This document shows positions 8,047-16,177 of a DNA stretch of 47,928 nucleotides, in pieces. A model generated the notes under the pieces. The model was not told the DNA's origin. It saw only the letters and a list, made by a program, of their open reading frames with translations, and made no database searches. A program made the position numbers and the translations under genes. Positions within the stretch are counted from its first letter, which is position 1, and each line of letters begins with the position of its first letter. Where the stretch lies: assembly GCF_001187725.1 (NCBI RefSeq), contig NZ_LGIQ01000004.1:15096-63023 (forward strand), written 5' to 3'. This DNA comes from Brevibacillus reuszeri (GTDB lineage Bacteria; Bacillota; Bacilli; Brevibacillales; Brevibacillaceae).

Positions 8047-8993
8047 TCCTCCTCCCCATTCACTTGAGTCAAACGGGGGTCTAAGAAAGCTTGAATCACA
8101 TCGGCAGCCAGACTACCTATCACAAAGACTATCGCCATTACCAAGACATAGCTTTGAATGACCGGATAATCCCGATGGTATACTGATTCCAAAAAAAACC
8201 CGCCCATCCCCGGCATAGAAAAAACTTGCTCCACAATTACGGTGCCCGCAAACAATTTTCCAAGATTCATCCCTGCAGCAGTCACAACTGGTCGTATCGC
8301 ATGGCGAAGAACATGTCTTCCTACCACAGCAAATGTCCCAAGTCCCCTAGCCTGTGCATATAAAACATAAGGTTCTTCCAATCCCTCCAGTAAGCCAGTC
8401 CTCAATAATCGAGAATAGGTAGAAATGAGAGCAAATGCCAGGGTTAGGGCAGGAAGCACATAATGTTGCCAAGTATCTGCCCCTTGTAATGGGAACCAAT
8501 CCCATTTTACTGACAAGAAGTAAATCAATAGGTAGGCAAGCCAAAACTGCGGAACCGATGCCCCTAAAAAAGCGAGTATGCGACAAACATGATCAATCAG
8601 TTGATTTTTGCGGAGAGCGGAAGCAATGCCAAGAGGAATACTTACGAGTATCGCAAGTACCAAACTTATTAAAGCCAACGAAGCAGTGATCGGCAATCTC
8701 GCCGCTAACTCCTGAGAAACTGGCAATTTACTGAAAAAGGAAGTCCCGAATTCCCATTGACATAGATGCCACAACCAGCTCCCGTATTGGGTCCAAAAAG
8801 GCTGGTCCAGACCTAATTGAGCACGGACTGCTAGCACCGCTTCTTCTGTAGGGACAATATTGGATACCGACAAATAGGCTCTTGCAGGATCTACAGGCGA
8901 GAGATGCAAAAGCAAAAAAGAAACAAACGTAGCCCCCAATAAAATGGGGACTATGGCTGCAAATCTTTTCAGGATAAAAAGGGATATGTTCAT
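8043..8993 (-). CDS. cntB: Metallophore ABC transporter permease, CntB-like
   Basis: A 316-residue permease of the DppB/NikB class: an N-terminal helix (FILKRFAAIVPILLGATFVSF), the family motif LLHLSPVDPARAYLS, and five more membrane segments. The cytoplasmic coupling loop is YAQARGLGTFAVVGRHVLRHAIRP. The C-terminal region carries VEQVFSMPGMGGFFLESVYHRDYPV, the usual end of this family. It lies 17 bases downstream of the binding-protein gene and overlaps the next permease by four bases, so all are one transcript. Confidence 0.85.
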   Translation of the reverse strand: MNISLFILKRFAAIVPILLGATFVSFLLLHLSPVDPARAYLSVSNIVPTEEAVLAVRAQLGLDQPFWTQYGSWLWHLCQWEFGTSFFSKLPVSQELAARLPITASLALISLVLAILVSIPLGIASALRKNQLIDHVCRILAFLGASVPQFWLAYLLIYFLSVKWDWFPLQGADTWQHYVLPALTLAFALISTYSRLLRTGLLEGLEEPYVLYAQARGLGTFAVVGRHVLRHAIRPVVTAAGMNLGKLFAGTVIVEQVFSMPGMGGFFLESVYHRDYPVIQSYVLVMAIVFVIGSLAADVIQAFLDPRLTQVNGEEE

Positions 8994-9010
8994 AGTAGGA
9001 ACACCTTATC

Positions 9011-10651
9011 TTATTTTTGGATATCCAGCGTGTCAAACGGTGTTTCGTCACGGTGAGCCGGGAATTTCAAATCTTTTACATAACTTGGGTACACAGCAAT
9101 GTTGGTCAAATAAGAAACAGGTAAGTAAGTCGCTTGTTCATGCAAAGTCGTAAAGATGGAGGTATAAAGCTGTTGGCGTTCTTTCTCATCAACGGTCAAC
9201 AATACATCTCTCATCTGTTTGTGAAGCTCATCTTTCATTGGCAAGCCCTGTTGCGACTCAAAAATTCCATATCCTTGCTCATAGTTCGTAGAGACGAACG
9301 AATGCGGATCATAAGGAGCTCCATACGTATTCCAGAACAGTAAATCAAAATCAGCACTTACCATCCGTTTATTGCGCAGTTCTCTCTCAAGTCCAGTTGT
9401 TTTTAGGGCAACACCTATTTGCTGCAAATCTGATTGAATCGCTGCGCTCATCGGTTTCTCAATTTCGTCTGGCCCCATATACACGAGCTCAATCTCTAGA
9501 GGTTTTCCGTCTTTTTCACGGATGGTTTTCCCAGCCGGGAGTGTCCATCCTGCTTTATCCAGCAACGCCTTAGCCTCTTCTACATTGTAATCGTAAGACT
9601 TCAAACCAATATTCGCATAAGGGAAGTTACTGGAGATGATTGTATCTGCCACTTTTTCAACACCATTTGTTACTCCATCCACCATGGCCGTTTTGTTTAC
9701 CGCATGCTGCAAGGCCAAACGTACATTCAGATCAGCAAAAGGGCCCTTAGAAGTATTTACAATCAGGGCGCGGCTGGCTACAGGGTCAGAGATGGTTGTT
9801 TCAAATTTTCCAGATTTCTTCAAGCTTACAAATGAGTCAAGGCTGATAACACCTTCTCCATATATGAGGTCGATATCACCTTTCTCCAATGCAAGAACAC
9901 GTGCCTCACCATCTGGAATAACCTTTACAACAAGTTTGTTAAGCTTTGGTTTCGTACCCCAATAATTTTCGTTTCGAGTAAATACAGCCACTTCGTCTTT
10001 TTTATATTCTGTGAGCTCCCATGGTCCCGTTGTGACTGGCTTTTTTATTCCATTTGCGGTGTTACCGTCATCTGGGAACCCTTCATCCCCCAAGAAGCGC
10101 AAAGGACGTACAACAGCAAACTCTTGTAGCGCCGGATAGTAGCGATTCTTTAATGTAATTTTAAATGTATTGGCATCGACTACTTCTGTTTTGTCAATTT
10201 GGCTGATGAGACCCAACCAGCTGTGCATATCACGGTTCTTCAAAATCGTGTCGAAGTTTTTCTGAACCACTTTTGCGTCAAATTCTGATCCGTCAGTGAA
10301 CTTTACGTTTTTTCGCAAGTGGAATGTGTACTCTTTCCCATCCTCAGAAATATCCCATGACTCTGCCAGCTTCGGCACAAGCTTTCCGCCTTCTCCATAA
10401 TCGATTAGCGGTTCGTAATACATCCCTTGGGCAAAAAATTCATTCGGTGTATACTCGTGCGGATTCAACGGCCCGATATCTTTTGGCCATGAAATAGTCA
10501 ATGTCTTATCCGCTGTTTGCGAAGCTGACTCTGGCTGCTTCACAGAAGATTCGGATGGTTGACTTGATTGCGTATTACATCCAGCAAGCATGATTGAAAA
10601 AATCAGGACTAGAAGGAATGGTACATATAGCCCTTTAAACTTACATAACAT
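9011..10651 (-). CDS. cntA: Metallophore-binding lipoprotein, CntA-like (SBP family 5)
   Basis: A 546-residue extracellular solute-binding lipoprotein and first gene of the operon. The signal peptide ends in LAGC with the lipidated Cys at residue 25, followed by a Ser/Gln-rich tether. The body has family-5 landmarks: LTISWPKDIGPLNPHEYTP, YEPLIDYGEGGKLVPKLAESW, YTFHLRKNVKFTDGSEFDA and GPWELTEY. In the family these proteins capture peptides, nickel or opine-metal complexes outside the cell and deliver them to the B/C permeases. The ATG at 10651 follows AAGGAG by about 11 bases. A Fur-box-like site lies 34 bases upstream. The CntA name depends on the CntE-type exporters beside it. Confidence 0.82.
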   Translation of the reverse strand: MLCKFKGLYVPFLLVLIFSIMLAGCNTQSSQPSESSVKQPESASQTADKTLTISWPKDIGPLNPHEYTPNEFFAQGMYYEPLIDYGEGGKLVPKLAESWDISEDGKEYTFHLRKNVKFTDGSEFDAKVVQKNFDTILKNRDMHSWLGLISQIDKTEVVDANTFKITLKNRYYPALQEFAVVRPLRFLGDEGFPDDGNTANGIKKPVTTGPWELTEYKKDEVAVFTRNENYWGTKPKLNKLVVKVIPDGEARVLALEKGDIDLIYGEGVISLDSFVSLKKSGKFETTISDPVASRALIVNTSKGPFADLNVRLALQHAVNKTAMVDGVTNGVEKVADTIISSNFPYANIGLKSYDYNVEEAKALLDKAGWTLPAGKTIREKDGKPLEIELVYMGPDEIEKPMSAAIQSDLQQIGVALKTTGLERELRNKRMVSADFDLLFWNTYGAPYDPHSFVSTNYEQGYGIFESQQGLPMKDELHKQMRDVLLTVDEKERQQLYTSIFTTLHEQATYLPVSYLTNIAVYPSYVKDLKFPAHRDETPFDTLDIQK

Positions 10652-10684
10652 ATTCTTTCATCTCCTTAAATACTCCTTGCGATT

Positions 10685-10722
10685 AATAATGATTATCATA
10701 ATTACTTGGACAGTTTATTATA
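10685..10722 (-). promoter_or_regulatory. Fur-box-like operator with -10 element ahead of cntA
   Basis: The 19 bases at 10685-10703 (AATAATGATTATCATAATT) match 15 of 19 positions of the classical Fur box GATAATGATAATCATTATC. A minus-strand TATAAT at 10717-10722 lies about 14 bases upstream of the box, so a bound repressor would cover the transcription start. No strong -35 is visible. Zur is less likely because the TCGTAAT/ATTACGA core is missing. Iron repression of the cnt operon is inferred. Confidence 0.6.
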
Positions 10723-10806
10723 TATTGAGATGAATCACAACTAATTTTTATTCTATAAATCCTCTCCTCACAGCAACCTCCGCGTGAGCTGTTAATCTTT
10801 TGAACA

Positions 10807-12012
10807 TTACGTCACAGCATATGAATGATTCGTGCTTACTAGACGACGGCCGCTAACAAACACAATGATAAACGCCACTACCGTTAAGCAAGCACAAACG
10901 AAGTACATGGACGTGTAAGACAGCTGGTCGGCGACATATCCCATCACCATATTGCCAATCAATACACCAAAGTCAGACACAGCAATAAACAAGCCAATTA
11001 ATGTATTTCGTGATGAAGTCGGCAAAACGAAAGTCAAATATGTCATTAAGGTTGGATACAGCAACGCCATACCCACGCCGAGCATCATTGACGCTGCATA
11101 CATAAACACCGCTCCAAAATTACTCGCTAACCCCAATAGCAGCGTACCTGTAGCCACGAATAGGAGCAGTACAGCAACCAGTTTATCCGGCCACTTTCCG
11201 TCAGATGGAACCCTTTTGCGGAGAGTATACCTGGATAACACGATTACCCCAGCTTGGAGCATTAAATACAGACCTGGATTTCCGACTCCACTTGCTTTCG
11301 TATAGAGTACGATGAATGTAACTACAGCCCCGAAGCTGATTGAAGGAATGAGCATAGCGACACTGCATACGAAAAATGCATGATTCCTCCACAGTTGTCG
11401 CAAATGTGCTAACATATTCCCTTCTTGCTTCTCTGCTTGAATCTTTGTTACACCAGGGGAAAGCCGCACATTGTAGCCAATTAGCCCCGTTGCTATACCG
11501 ATGAAGATCATCGTCATTGTGAATGCGCTCATTCCGCCCCAGTTCCATATGGACAATGCTGCCAAAGGGCCAACTACCGCAGGAAGCATACCTGCCAACA
11601 AATAGAGCGAGATACCGTGTGAGCGTTCATTTTCAGGGAGCGTATCCACGAGACCCATTTGCAGTGCCAAAGAAAAGAGGGCTGTCATCACGCCTTGCAT
11701 AGCTCGAACGGCAAAATACCATTCAAGTCCAACGATTGTATAGAGCAGTAGAATTACACCATTCGCGATTAATAATGCTCGCAAAACGAATAGCGGACCG
11801 AATCGACTCACAACGCCCCCTGCCCATGGTCGGCAGAGCATGCTGGTCACCATATAGGCACCCATCATCATACCAATCTCAGCGTTACTTGCTCCCTCAG
11901 CTTCGCTACGTAAAGGGACCACTATATTGATAATTGGATTCGCGCTAAAAAAGAGAAAGGTGATGACATAGAGCCTAAGAAAAGGCTGGGATAATGATAT
12001 ACTTTTACTCAT
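10807..12012 (-). CDS. MFS exporter, CntE-type metallophore export (second paralogue)
   Basis: A 401-residue, 12-segment major facilitator protein. Of the two exporters it is the closer in pattern to staphylopine exporter CntE: PFLRLYVITFLFFSANPIIN near the N-terminus, VVPLRSEAEGASNAEIGMMMGAYM, CRPWAG, then RYTLRKRVPSDGKWPDK and LLYPTLMTYLTFVLP. It lies 155 bases upstream of cntA and downstream of broken cntF and cntD copies, so it appears to be the surviving gene of a second cassette. The ribosome site (GGGAG, about 13 bases before ATG) is suboptimal. Whether it exports the same molecule as the first paralogue cannot be told from sequence. Confidence 0.82.
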   Translation of the reverse strand: MSKSISLSQPFLRLYVITFLFFSANPIINIVVPLRSEAEGASNAEIGMMMGAYMVTSMLCRPWAGGVVSRFGPLFVLRALLIANGVILLLYTIVGLEWYFAVRAMQGVMTALFSLALQMGLVDTLPENERSHGISLYLLAGMLPAVVGPLAALSIWNWGGMSAFTMTMIFIGIATGLIGYNVRLSPGVTKIQAEKQEGNMLAHLRQLWRNHAFFVCSVAMLIPSISFGAVVTFIVLYTKASGVGNPGLYLMLQAGVIVLSRYTLRKRVPSDGKWPDKLVAVLLLFVATGTLLLGLASNFGAVFMYAASMMLGVGMALLYPTLMTYLTFVLPTSSRNTLIGLFIAVSDFGVLIGNMVMGYVADQLSYTSMYFVCACLTVVAFIIVFVSGRRLVSTNHSYAVT

Positions 12013-12167
12013 TTTGTCAGAATGGCTCCCTTACTCGTTTGCGGATGCATCTAGCCTCTTATAGAAAGAACCCAGTGTTCCTCCGTCACTCATGAGCTCA
12101 TCCCTTCTCTCAAACGTACATGCTGTCTATCCGAACGAATGACACCAAGTCCGGGGTGTCCTGCCAG

Positions 12168-12925
12168 CTACGCTTCCAGCAGCTTTTGGACCGCAGGCTC
12201 GTCCGATTGCTGCAGCTCCGTTCTCTCGGAATAGCAGCCCCGGATTTATCCCTTATCCAAAACGATAAATTGATCCCCCAATGCGAACGCCGCCTTCAGA
12301 TTATGAGTAATAAACAGGTAAGACATGCCGAAACGATCTTTTAAAAAGCGCAGTAACCGGATGATATTGACCTGATTTACCGCATCGAGGCTGCTCACGG
12401 ATTCATCAAGCACGATCAAACGAGGTTTGACTGCAATGGCCCTGGCAATGCAGATACGCTGCAATTGACCACCGCTGAATTCGCGCGGAAATTTGTTGAT
12501 ATCCGATGCGGACAATCCGATCATTTCCAACAGTTCTTCTATCGTCGCCTGTTTTTCTTTGCGGCCCATCTTCTGAAAATTATCAATCGGCTCCCCGATG
12601 ATTTGACCAGCCGTCATTTTGAAATTAAACGAAGAAAAACAGTCTTGAAATACTGCCTGCACCTGGCTGCGTAGTTCTTTCATCGCCCGTCTGCCGCCAT
12701 ACACGTCAACGCCGTTGATTCGCACTGTCCCTGCATGAGGCGCAAGTAGACCCAATACAATCTTGCCAATCGTGCTTTTACCGGCGCCACTGCTCCCGAG
12801 CAAAGCGACACATTGCCCCTCCTCCAGAGAAAACGGCACATCCTGAAGTACGGGGCGCTCTCCTCCCGCCTTTTATAGAATGATGAGTATCTGTACGTAA
12901 CATGAGAAAGCTCCAACAAGGCCAC
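12168..12925 (-). pseudogene. Broken second cntF-like ATPase
   Basis: The GTG at 12925 follows GGAGG and overlaps the upstream cntD' stop, as in a working operon, and gives ALLELSHVTYRYSSFYK. A one-base loss near 12868-12877 (cttttata) then changes frame; the continuation reads AGGERPVLQDVPFSLEEG. Walker A GSSGAGKST, signature FSGGQLQR and Walker B LIVLDES are intact in the second frame. A stop at 12246 interrupts FIVLDKG; beyond it the same frame continues IRGCYSERTELQQSDEP to a natural stop at 12168, so this is a nonsense change (probably AAA to TAA). Two lesions make function unlikely. It is related to, but clearly different from, the intact copy at 4383-5147. Confidence 0.85.
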
Positions 12926-13215
12926 TACATTTCCTCCAATTCCTGTTCAAATCGGCTGCACAGCAATTCCCGAGTATAGGGATGGCGCGGACTGTCAAAC
13001 AAAGAAAAGACATCGGTGTGATCCACCGTTTCTCCACGGTTCATTACAAGCACTTCATCAGCCATCTCCGCCATTACATCCAGATCGTGCGTAATCAGTA
13101 AAATGGCTGCATCTTGCTCGGAACGGAGCCTTTCTAGCTCCTGGAGCACTCGGTACTGGTTTTCTGTATCCAACGCCGTAGTCGGTTCATCCGCAATGAT
13201 AATAGAGGGTGACAA
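12925..13215 (-). pseudogene. Truncated second cntD-like ATPase (C-terminal part)
   Basis: Only the last 96 codons survive: LSPSIIIADEPTTALDT (Walker B and D-loop), LLITHDLDVM (switch His) and HPYTRELLCSRF (C-terminal tail). Walker A, the Q-loop and the signature are absent; sequence upstream of about 13217 is unrelated. It ends ATGTAGTG, coupling it to the next gene. The intact paralogue is at 6348-7154. Confidence 0.88.
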
Positions 13216-13236
13216 ACAGATTTTTCCCCACAGCTA

Positions 13237-13380
13237 TTACGAAGTAGCCCCGGCAAGGTAATCAGCAATAGCCTTCATGGACATCTTATATGATCTGTTC
13301 ATTCTCAACACGGGCTGCCAACTAGGTATTTGTGACTCACCTTGTCTATTCGCCCCGAAAAGCGTTAAGACTTGTTTCAT
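13237..13380 (-). pseudogene. Unrecognised coding remnant
   Basis: A 47-residue open frame from ATG 13380 (MKQVLTLFGANRQGES to IADYLAGATS), open further upstream to 13438 (WEYFEFILWCDYVKNH). The composition looks protein-like but there is no ribosome site. It lies between the AraC-type fragment and the truncated cntD copy. I do not recognise it; it is most likely debris from the same rearrangement. Confidence 0.35.
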
Positions 13381-13438
13381 ATGATTTTTCACATAGTCAC
13401 ACCACAAAATGAATTCAAAATATTCCCAAACCGTCTAA

Positions 13439-13885
13439 TCAGGAAACGGTTATTCGTGGTAGAATGCTGTCAGACAGCGCCTTGGCCACCGTAATGCACC
13501 AGAACGGTCGCCCGATTGCTTTGGATCCCCAAATCTCCTCCCAAAAGACACGGCGGCCTATAAAAGCAGTGACTGGACATTTTAGCAGGAGCTGTGCCAT
13601 CTCCAGATAAAAACGGATGCCAAATATAGATTGCGGCTCCGAAATGCTCATTTCCTCATATCGGGTCATCAGGCCTTCGATGAAAGCGACCTTCCGGGCA
13701 GAGGGGGAGTATCGATCGATAATAATGTCCACATAACCGTCCGGTATGACTCGATTCATTGCGGATGCATGGGAATCTATTGTCCAATAACAGGCAATAT
13801 ACGAAGCCAGTTTCTCGCCGGGTGCATATTCCCGATAGCTAAAGTCTGAATAGGACTTACCACGCTGAAGGCTGGGTGGTTGCAA
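13439..13885 (-). pseudogene. AraC-type regulator, N-terminal domain only
   Basis: About 148 codons resemble the N-terminal sensing domain of AraC-family regulators of the DUF6597 type (YAPGEKLASYIACYWTIDS, then NRVIPDGYVDIIIDRY and SIFGIRFYLEMAQLLL). The frame then departs from the family pattern (IGRPFWCITVAKAL) and ends before any helix-turn-helix DNA-binding domain. The start (TTG 13885) has no ribosome site and a stop lies just upstream. It may have been the regulator of the decayed cnt cassette next to it; that is inference from position. Confidence 0.6.
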
Positions 13886-14045
13886 TGGGCGCTATCGTTG
13901 CAGCATTTTTTATATGGCACCTCCAACTTCAATTCTAAGCTATCCATGTAATTTGAATTTTACGAAACTCTGTTTCAGCAGCTATTCGAACTCTTGAAAA
14001 GAGCGAAATCACGGAAAAAACAATTGCATAATGGAGAATAATCTG

Positions 14046-14224
14046 TCAATCATGCTCCTTTAATCCTTGTTGTTTGACCATATACTTGTCCCACTCCGGG
14101 CAGAATTCAATTTCACCGATGTGGAGGTTATGGACACTGCAGATTGCTTTTTGACCCCAACGTGTTGCAGGGCATTTCTCTCACACCTTTTAATTAACAT
14201 GGTTTTCTCTATAACTATGCTCAT
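14046..14224 (-). pseudogene. Small Cys-rich protein frameshifted in a GA repeat
   Basis: The ATG at 14224, with AGGGGG eight bases upstream, starts MSIVIEKTMLIKRCE. After TGTGAGAGAAATGC the frame runs on without meaning. Removing one AG gives CEKCPATRWGQKAICSVHNL, then IGEIEFCPEW and a stop at 14046, a 58-residue protein with four Cys and one His spaced like a zinc ribbon. The lesion is a two-base expansion in a short GA run. No family is recognised. Confidence 0.55.
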
Positions 14225-14359
14225 CCTCCGTTCCCCCTGTCCGATTGTCCGTGGTATATTATGGTTGCCAAACACACATTCGGGCTCCCGGTTGGGGGCT
14301 CTTCTTTTTTACACCTGGATGATTATGGTAAATTCCTATTCTTGTTCATCTGCTTCACG

Positions 14360-15082
14360 TTAGATCAATTTTCGAGAAGCGAGTTTACGCAAACGAATCG
14401 ACCTCGCCAGAACCCGACTTCCCGACTTTAAATAGCTGTCTCCGGCTTTCCATGTGTGACTCTTTTTGTTAGTTCTACGAACCGCAATGTAATTACGAGG
14501 TGCAGAAGCGTAAATTTTATAGCCTCTTGCTCGGCTGGCTCTTATAAATCTTCCATCTTCCCCAAGCGAAATGTTAGCAAAACGTACGCGGTTGAATAAA
14601 CGTTTTCTAAATAATATGGTTCCCCCTGCAAGCGCCCCTACGAACTTATTGTACTGTTTAGGGTAACGTAAAATTAAAAGCTTTCTTGATTGGAGATAAA
14701 CCATGAATGCCCGCTTCCCAACAATGTCAGCTCCTGTACGATGAAGATCATTCATTTGCTGTTTTAAATAATATGGTGAGTAGTAATCGTCATCATCGAA
14801 CTTTGCGATAAATTGGTATTTCGTTTTGCTGACCGCATAATTCAAGCATTTGCCCAAAGAGACCCTTTCTGGAACTTTGTAGATAGATATATTCTTATAT
14901 CCTCGCACTTTTTTGCGGTATTTTGCCAAGCTCATGCTATCTTTATTAATCACAATTACCAACTCTTTTATCTGATACAACTGGGTCTTATAATTAGCGA
15001 TGATATTATTAAAAAAATGTGGTCGGTTCGTGCACGTAATAATGGAAACTCCGCCCCGAATGCTGTTTTTATTTTTCCTCAT
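14360..15082 (-). CDS. GT2 family glycosyltransferase
   Basis: A 240-residue soluble GT-A enzyme that should transfer a sugar from an NDP-sugar. It has the family start GVSIITCTNRP (residues 11-21), a nucleotide-binding VIVINKD strand, and a good metal-binding acidic site AKFDDDDYYSP (DDDD at 96-99). The segment GGTILFRKRLF, then ISLGEDGRF (catalytic-base region), completes the fold. The C-terminus is very basic (SRVLARSIRLRKLASRKL). The ATG at 15082 follows GGGGGA by six bases. It resembles CgeD-like spore-outer-layer glycosyltransferases, but the acceptor is unknown. It stands alone, flanked on the upstream side by about 900 bases of repeat-rich noncoding DNA. Confidence 0.8.
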   Translation of the reverse strand: MRKNKNSIRGGVSIITCTNRPHFFNNIIANYKTQLYQIKELVIVINKDSMSLAKYRKKVRGYKNISIYKVPERVSLGKCLNYAVSKTKYQFIAKFDDDDYYSPYYLKQQMNDLHRTGADIVGKRAFMVYLQSRKLLILRYPKQYNKFVGALAGGTILFRKRLFNRVRFANISLGEDGRFIRASRARGYKIYASAPRNYIAVRRTNKKSHTWKAGDSYLKSGSRVLARSIRLRKLASRKLI

Positions 15083-15357
15083 CGCTCATCCCCCCTTTTT
15101 CGAAAGTTTGTATACTTTATGCAAACTTCTATACGAGGGAAAGGTACAACTTTACATGGAAAACATACAATTTTCTCTTTTGTTAAGAACCTTATAGGAG
15201 CTCAGGATTTTCGTATATGTTACCGATCTTCTTTGTCTTGATTGTCTCGCCCCCAGTGAAATGTCCAACCGTTTCGAGCTTAACTTCATAATTTTTCAAT
15301 AGCGCTATTCAGCATTAGGTCTTTTTTGCATTTCAAAAATATTGTGGAGGTCGATTC

Positions 15358-15444
15358 ATGATAAACCAAGATGTATCTGTATACCCATTCCTCTATATGA
15401 ATCCTATTTCCGCGAAACTAATCTCACGTTCACGTTTACCATAA
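15358..15444 (+). CDS. Possible 28-residue peptide with strong ribosome site
   Basis: ATG 15358 is preceded by TGGAGG at ideal spacing and reads MINQDVSVYPFLYMNP to a stop at 15442. No homology is recognised. It could be a true small peptide or the 5' stub of a lost gene, as it sits in a decayed region just before the first 130-bp repeat. Confidence 0.3.
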   Translation: MINQDVSVYPFLYMNPISAKLISRSRLP

Positions 15445-15455
15445 ATAGTCAGTTA

Positions 15456-15586
15456 CCCTAACACCAAATCATCTGGGAAAAGTATAATATTCTATGCTAA
15501 TGAAAATACCCCATTAGCCTCCTACCTTTGGACGCCACCTACCCTGGCGTCCTTAATTATTGACTACTACTGATATTTAACTAACT
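15456..15586. repeat. 130-bp direct repeat, copy 1
   Basis: It begins CCCTAACACCAAATCATC and ends TATTTAACTAAC. It contains an 8-bp hairpin (GGACGCCA, 7-base loop, TGGCGTCC) followed by TTAATTATT. It is about 90% identical to copy 2 at 15849. No open frame is seen. Confidence 0.85.
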
Positions 15587-15848
15587 TATCGTTTTGTCTA
15601 TTTATCAAAAAAATGGACGAAACGAGAGGTTCCGCAAGTCAATTCATTCATATAATGATTTTGGAAAGTGGCCTGATCTCCCACTGTTCCAAACCATTCC
15701 CTTTTGTTAAGTCCCATCTGTTACGAAAGGGACTTTTAATTTATGCCCTTACAGCCATTTTCTAACTTGGACATATTTTGGAGATGCCAATCCAATTACG
15801 CTAGAGGAAGCCAACCATTCATGAGTCCTCCCCATAAATAGACTTTTG

Positions 15849-15980
15849 CCCTAACACCAAATCATCTGGGAAAAATATAATATTCTATGCTAATGCAAAT
15901 TCTCCATTAGCCTCCTACTTCTTGGACGCCACCCACCCTGGCGTCCTTAATTATTGATTACTTCTGCTATTTAACTAACT
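15849..15980. repeat. 130-bp direct repeat, copy 2
   Basis: Same orientation as copy 1, 393 bases away. The hairpin arms are fully conserved while the loop and flanks vary (CCACCC for CCTACC), so selection or recent duplication kept the stem. The 262 bases between the copies hold another hairpin (AAGTCCC to GGGACTT, 15709-15735) and no recognisable gene. Confidence 0.85.
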
Positions 15981-16002
15981 ACGTCAAATGTATAACGATG
16001 AG

Positions 16003-16107
16003 ATGGAACATTATCCGCGCTATTTGCTCACAAAGCTTTGTGCTTATCTGGAATGAAATATTGGTGATATTTTGGATTTGGATAATGTGTCTGTAGAAGT
16101 TCAGTGA
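16003..16107 (+). pseudogene. C-terminal stub of an XRE-type regulator
   Basis: Reads MEHYPRYLLTKLCAYLE, stop, NIGDILDLDNVSVEVQ, stop. The pattern LCxxLxCxIGDIL is the usual end of short Cro/C1-type (HTH_26-like) regulators, with the conserved Cys codon changed to TGA. The helix-turn-helix is missing. Its last codons merge into a Tn7-end-like sequence at 16098. Confidence 0.55.
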
Positions 16108-16125
16108 AAATATAGTAGTAGACCG
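16098..16125 (+). repeat. Solitary Tn7-like end sequence
   Basis: AGTTCAGT followed by the 20-mer GAAAATATAGTAGTAGACCG closely matches the left end of the element at 21172 (TGTTCAGA then GAAAATAAAGTAGTAGACTG). The first base is A instead of T. A partial inverted partner (CGGTCTTCTAC) lies at about 16151-16161, leaving no room for cargo. Confidence 0.5.
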
Positions 16126-16177
16126 GAACCCCTAATGGTAAAAGGAATTCCGGTCTTCTACAACACTAGATATTTGA

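Noticed and set aside
10685..10703. Zur box
   Set aside because: It lacks the TCGTAAT/ATTACGA core; the match to the Fur box is clearly better.
14280..14312. Plus-strand terminator GGGCTCCC/GGGGGCTC with T-run
   Set aside because: Stem relies on wobble pairs and no plus-strand gene precedes it.
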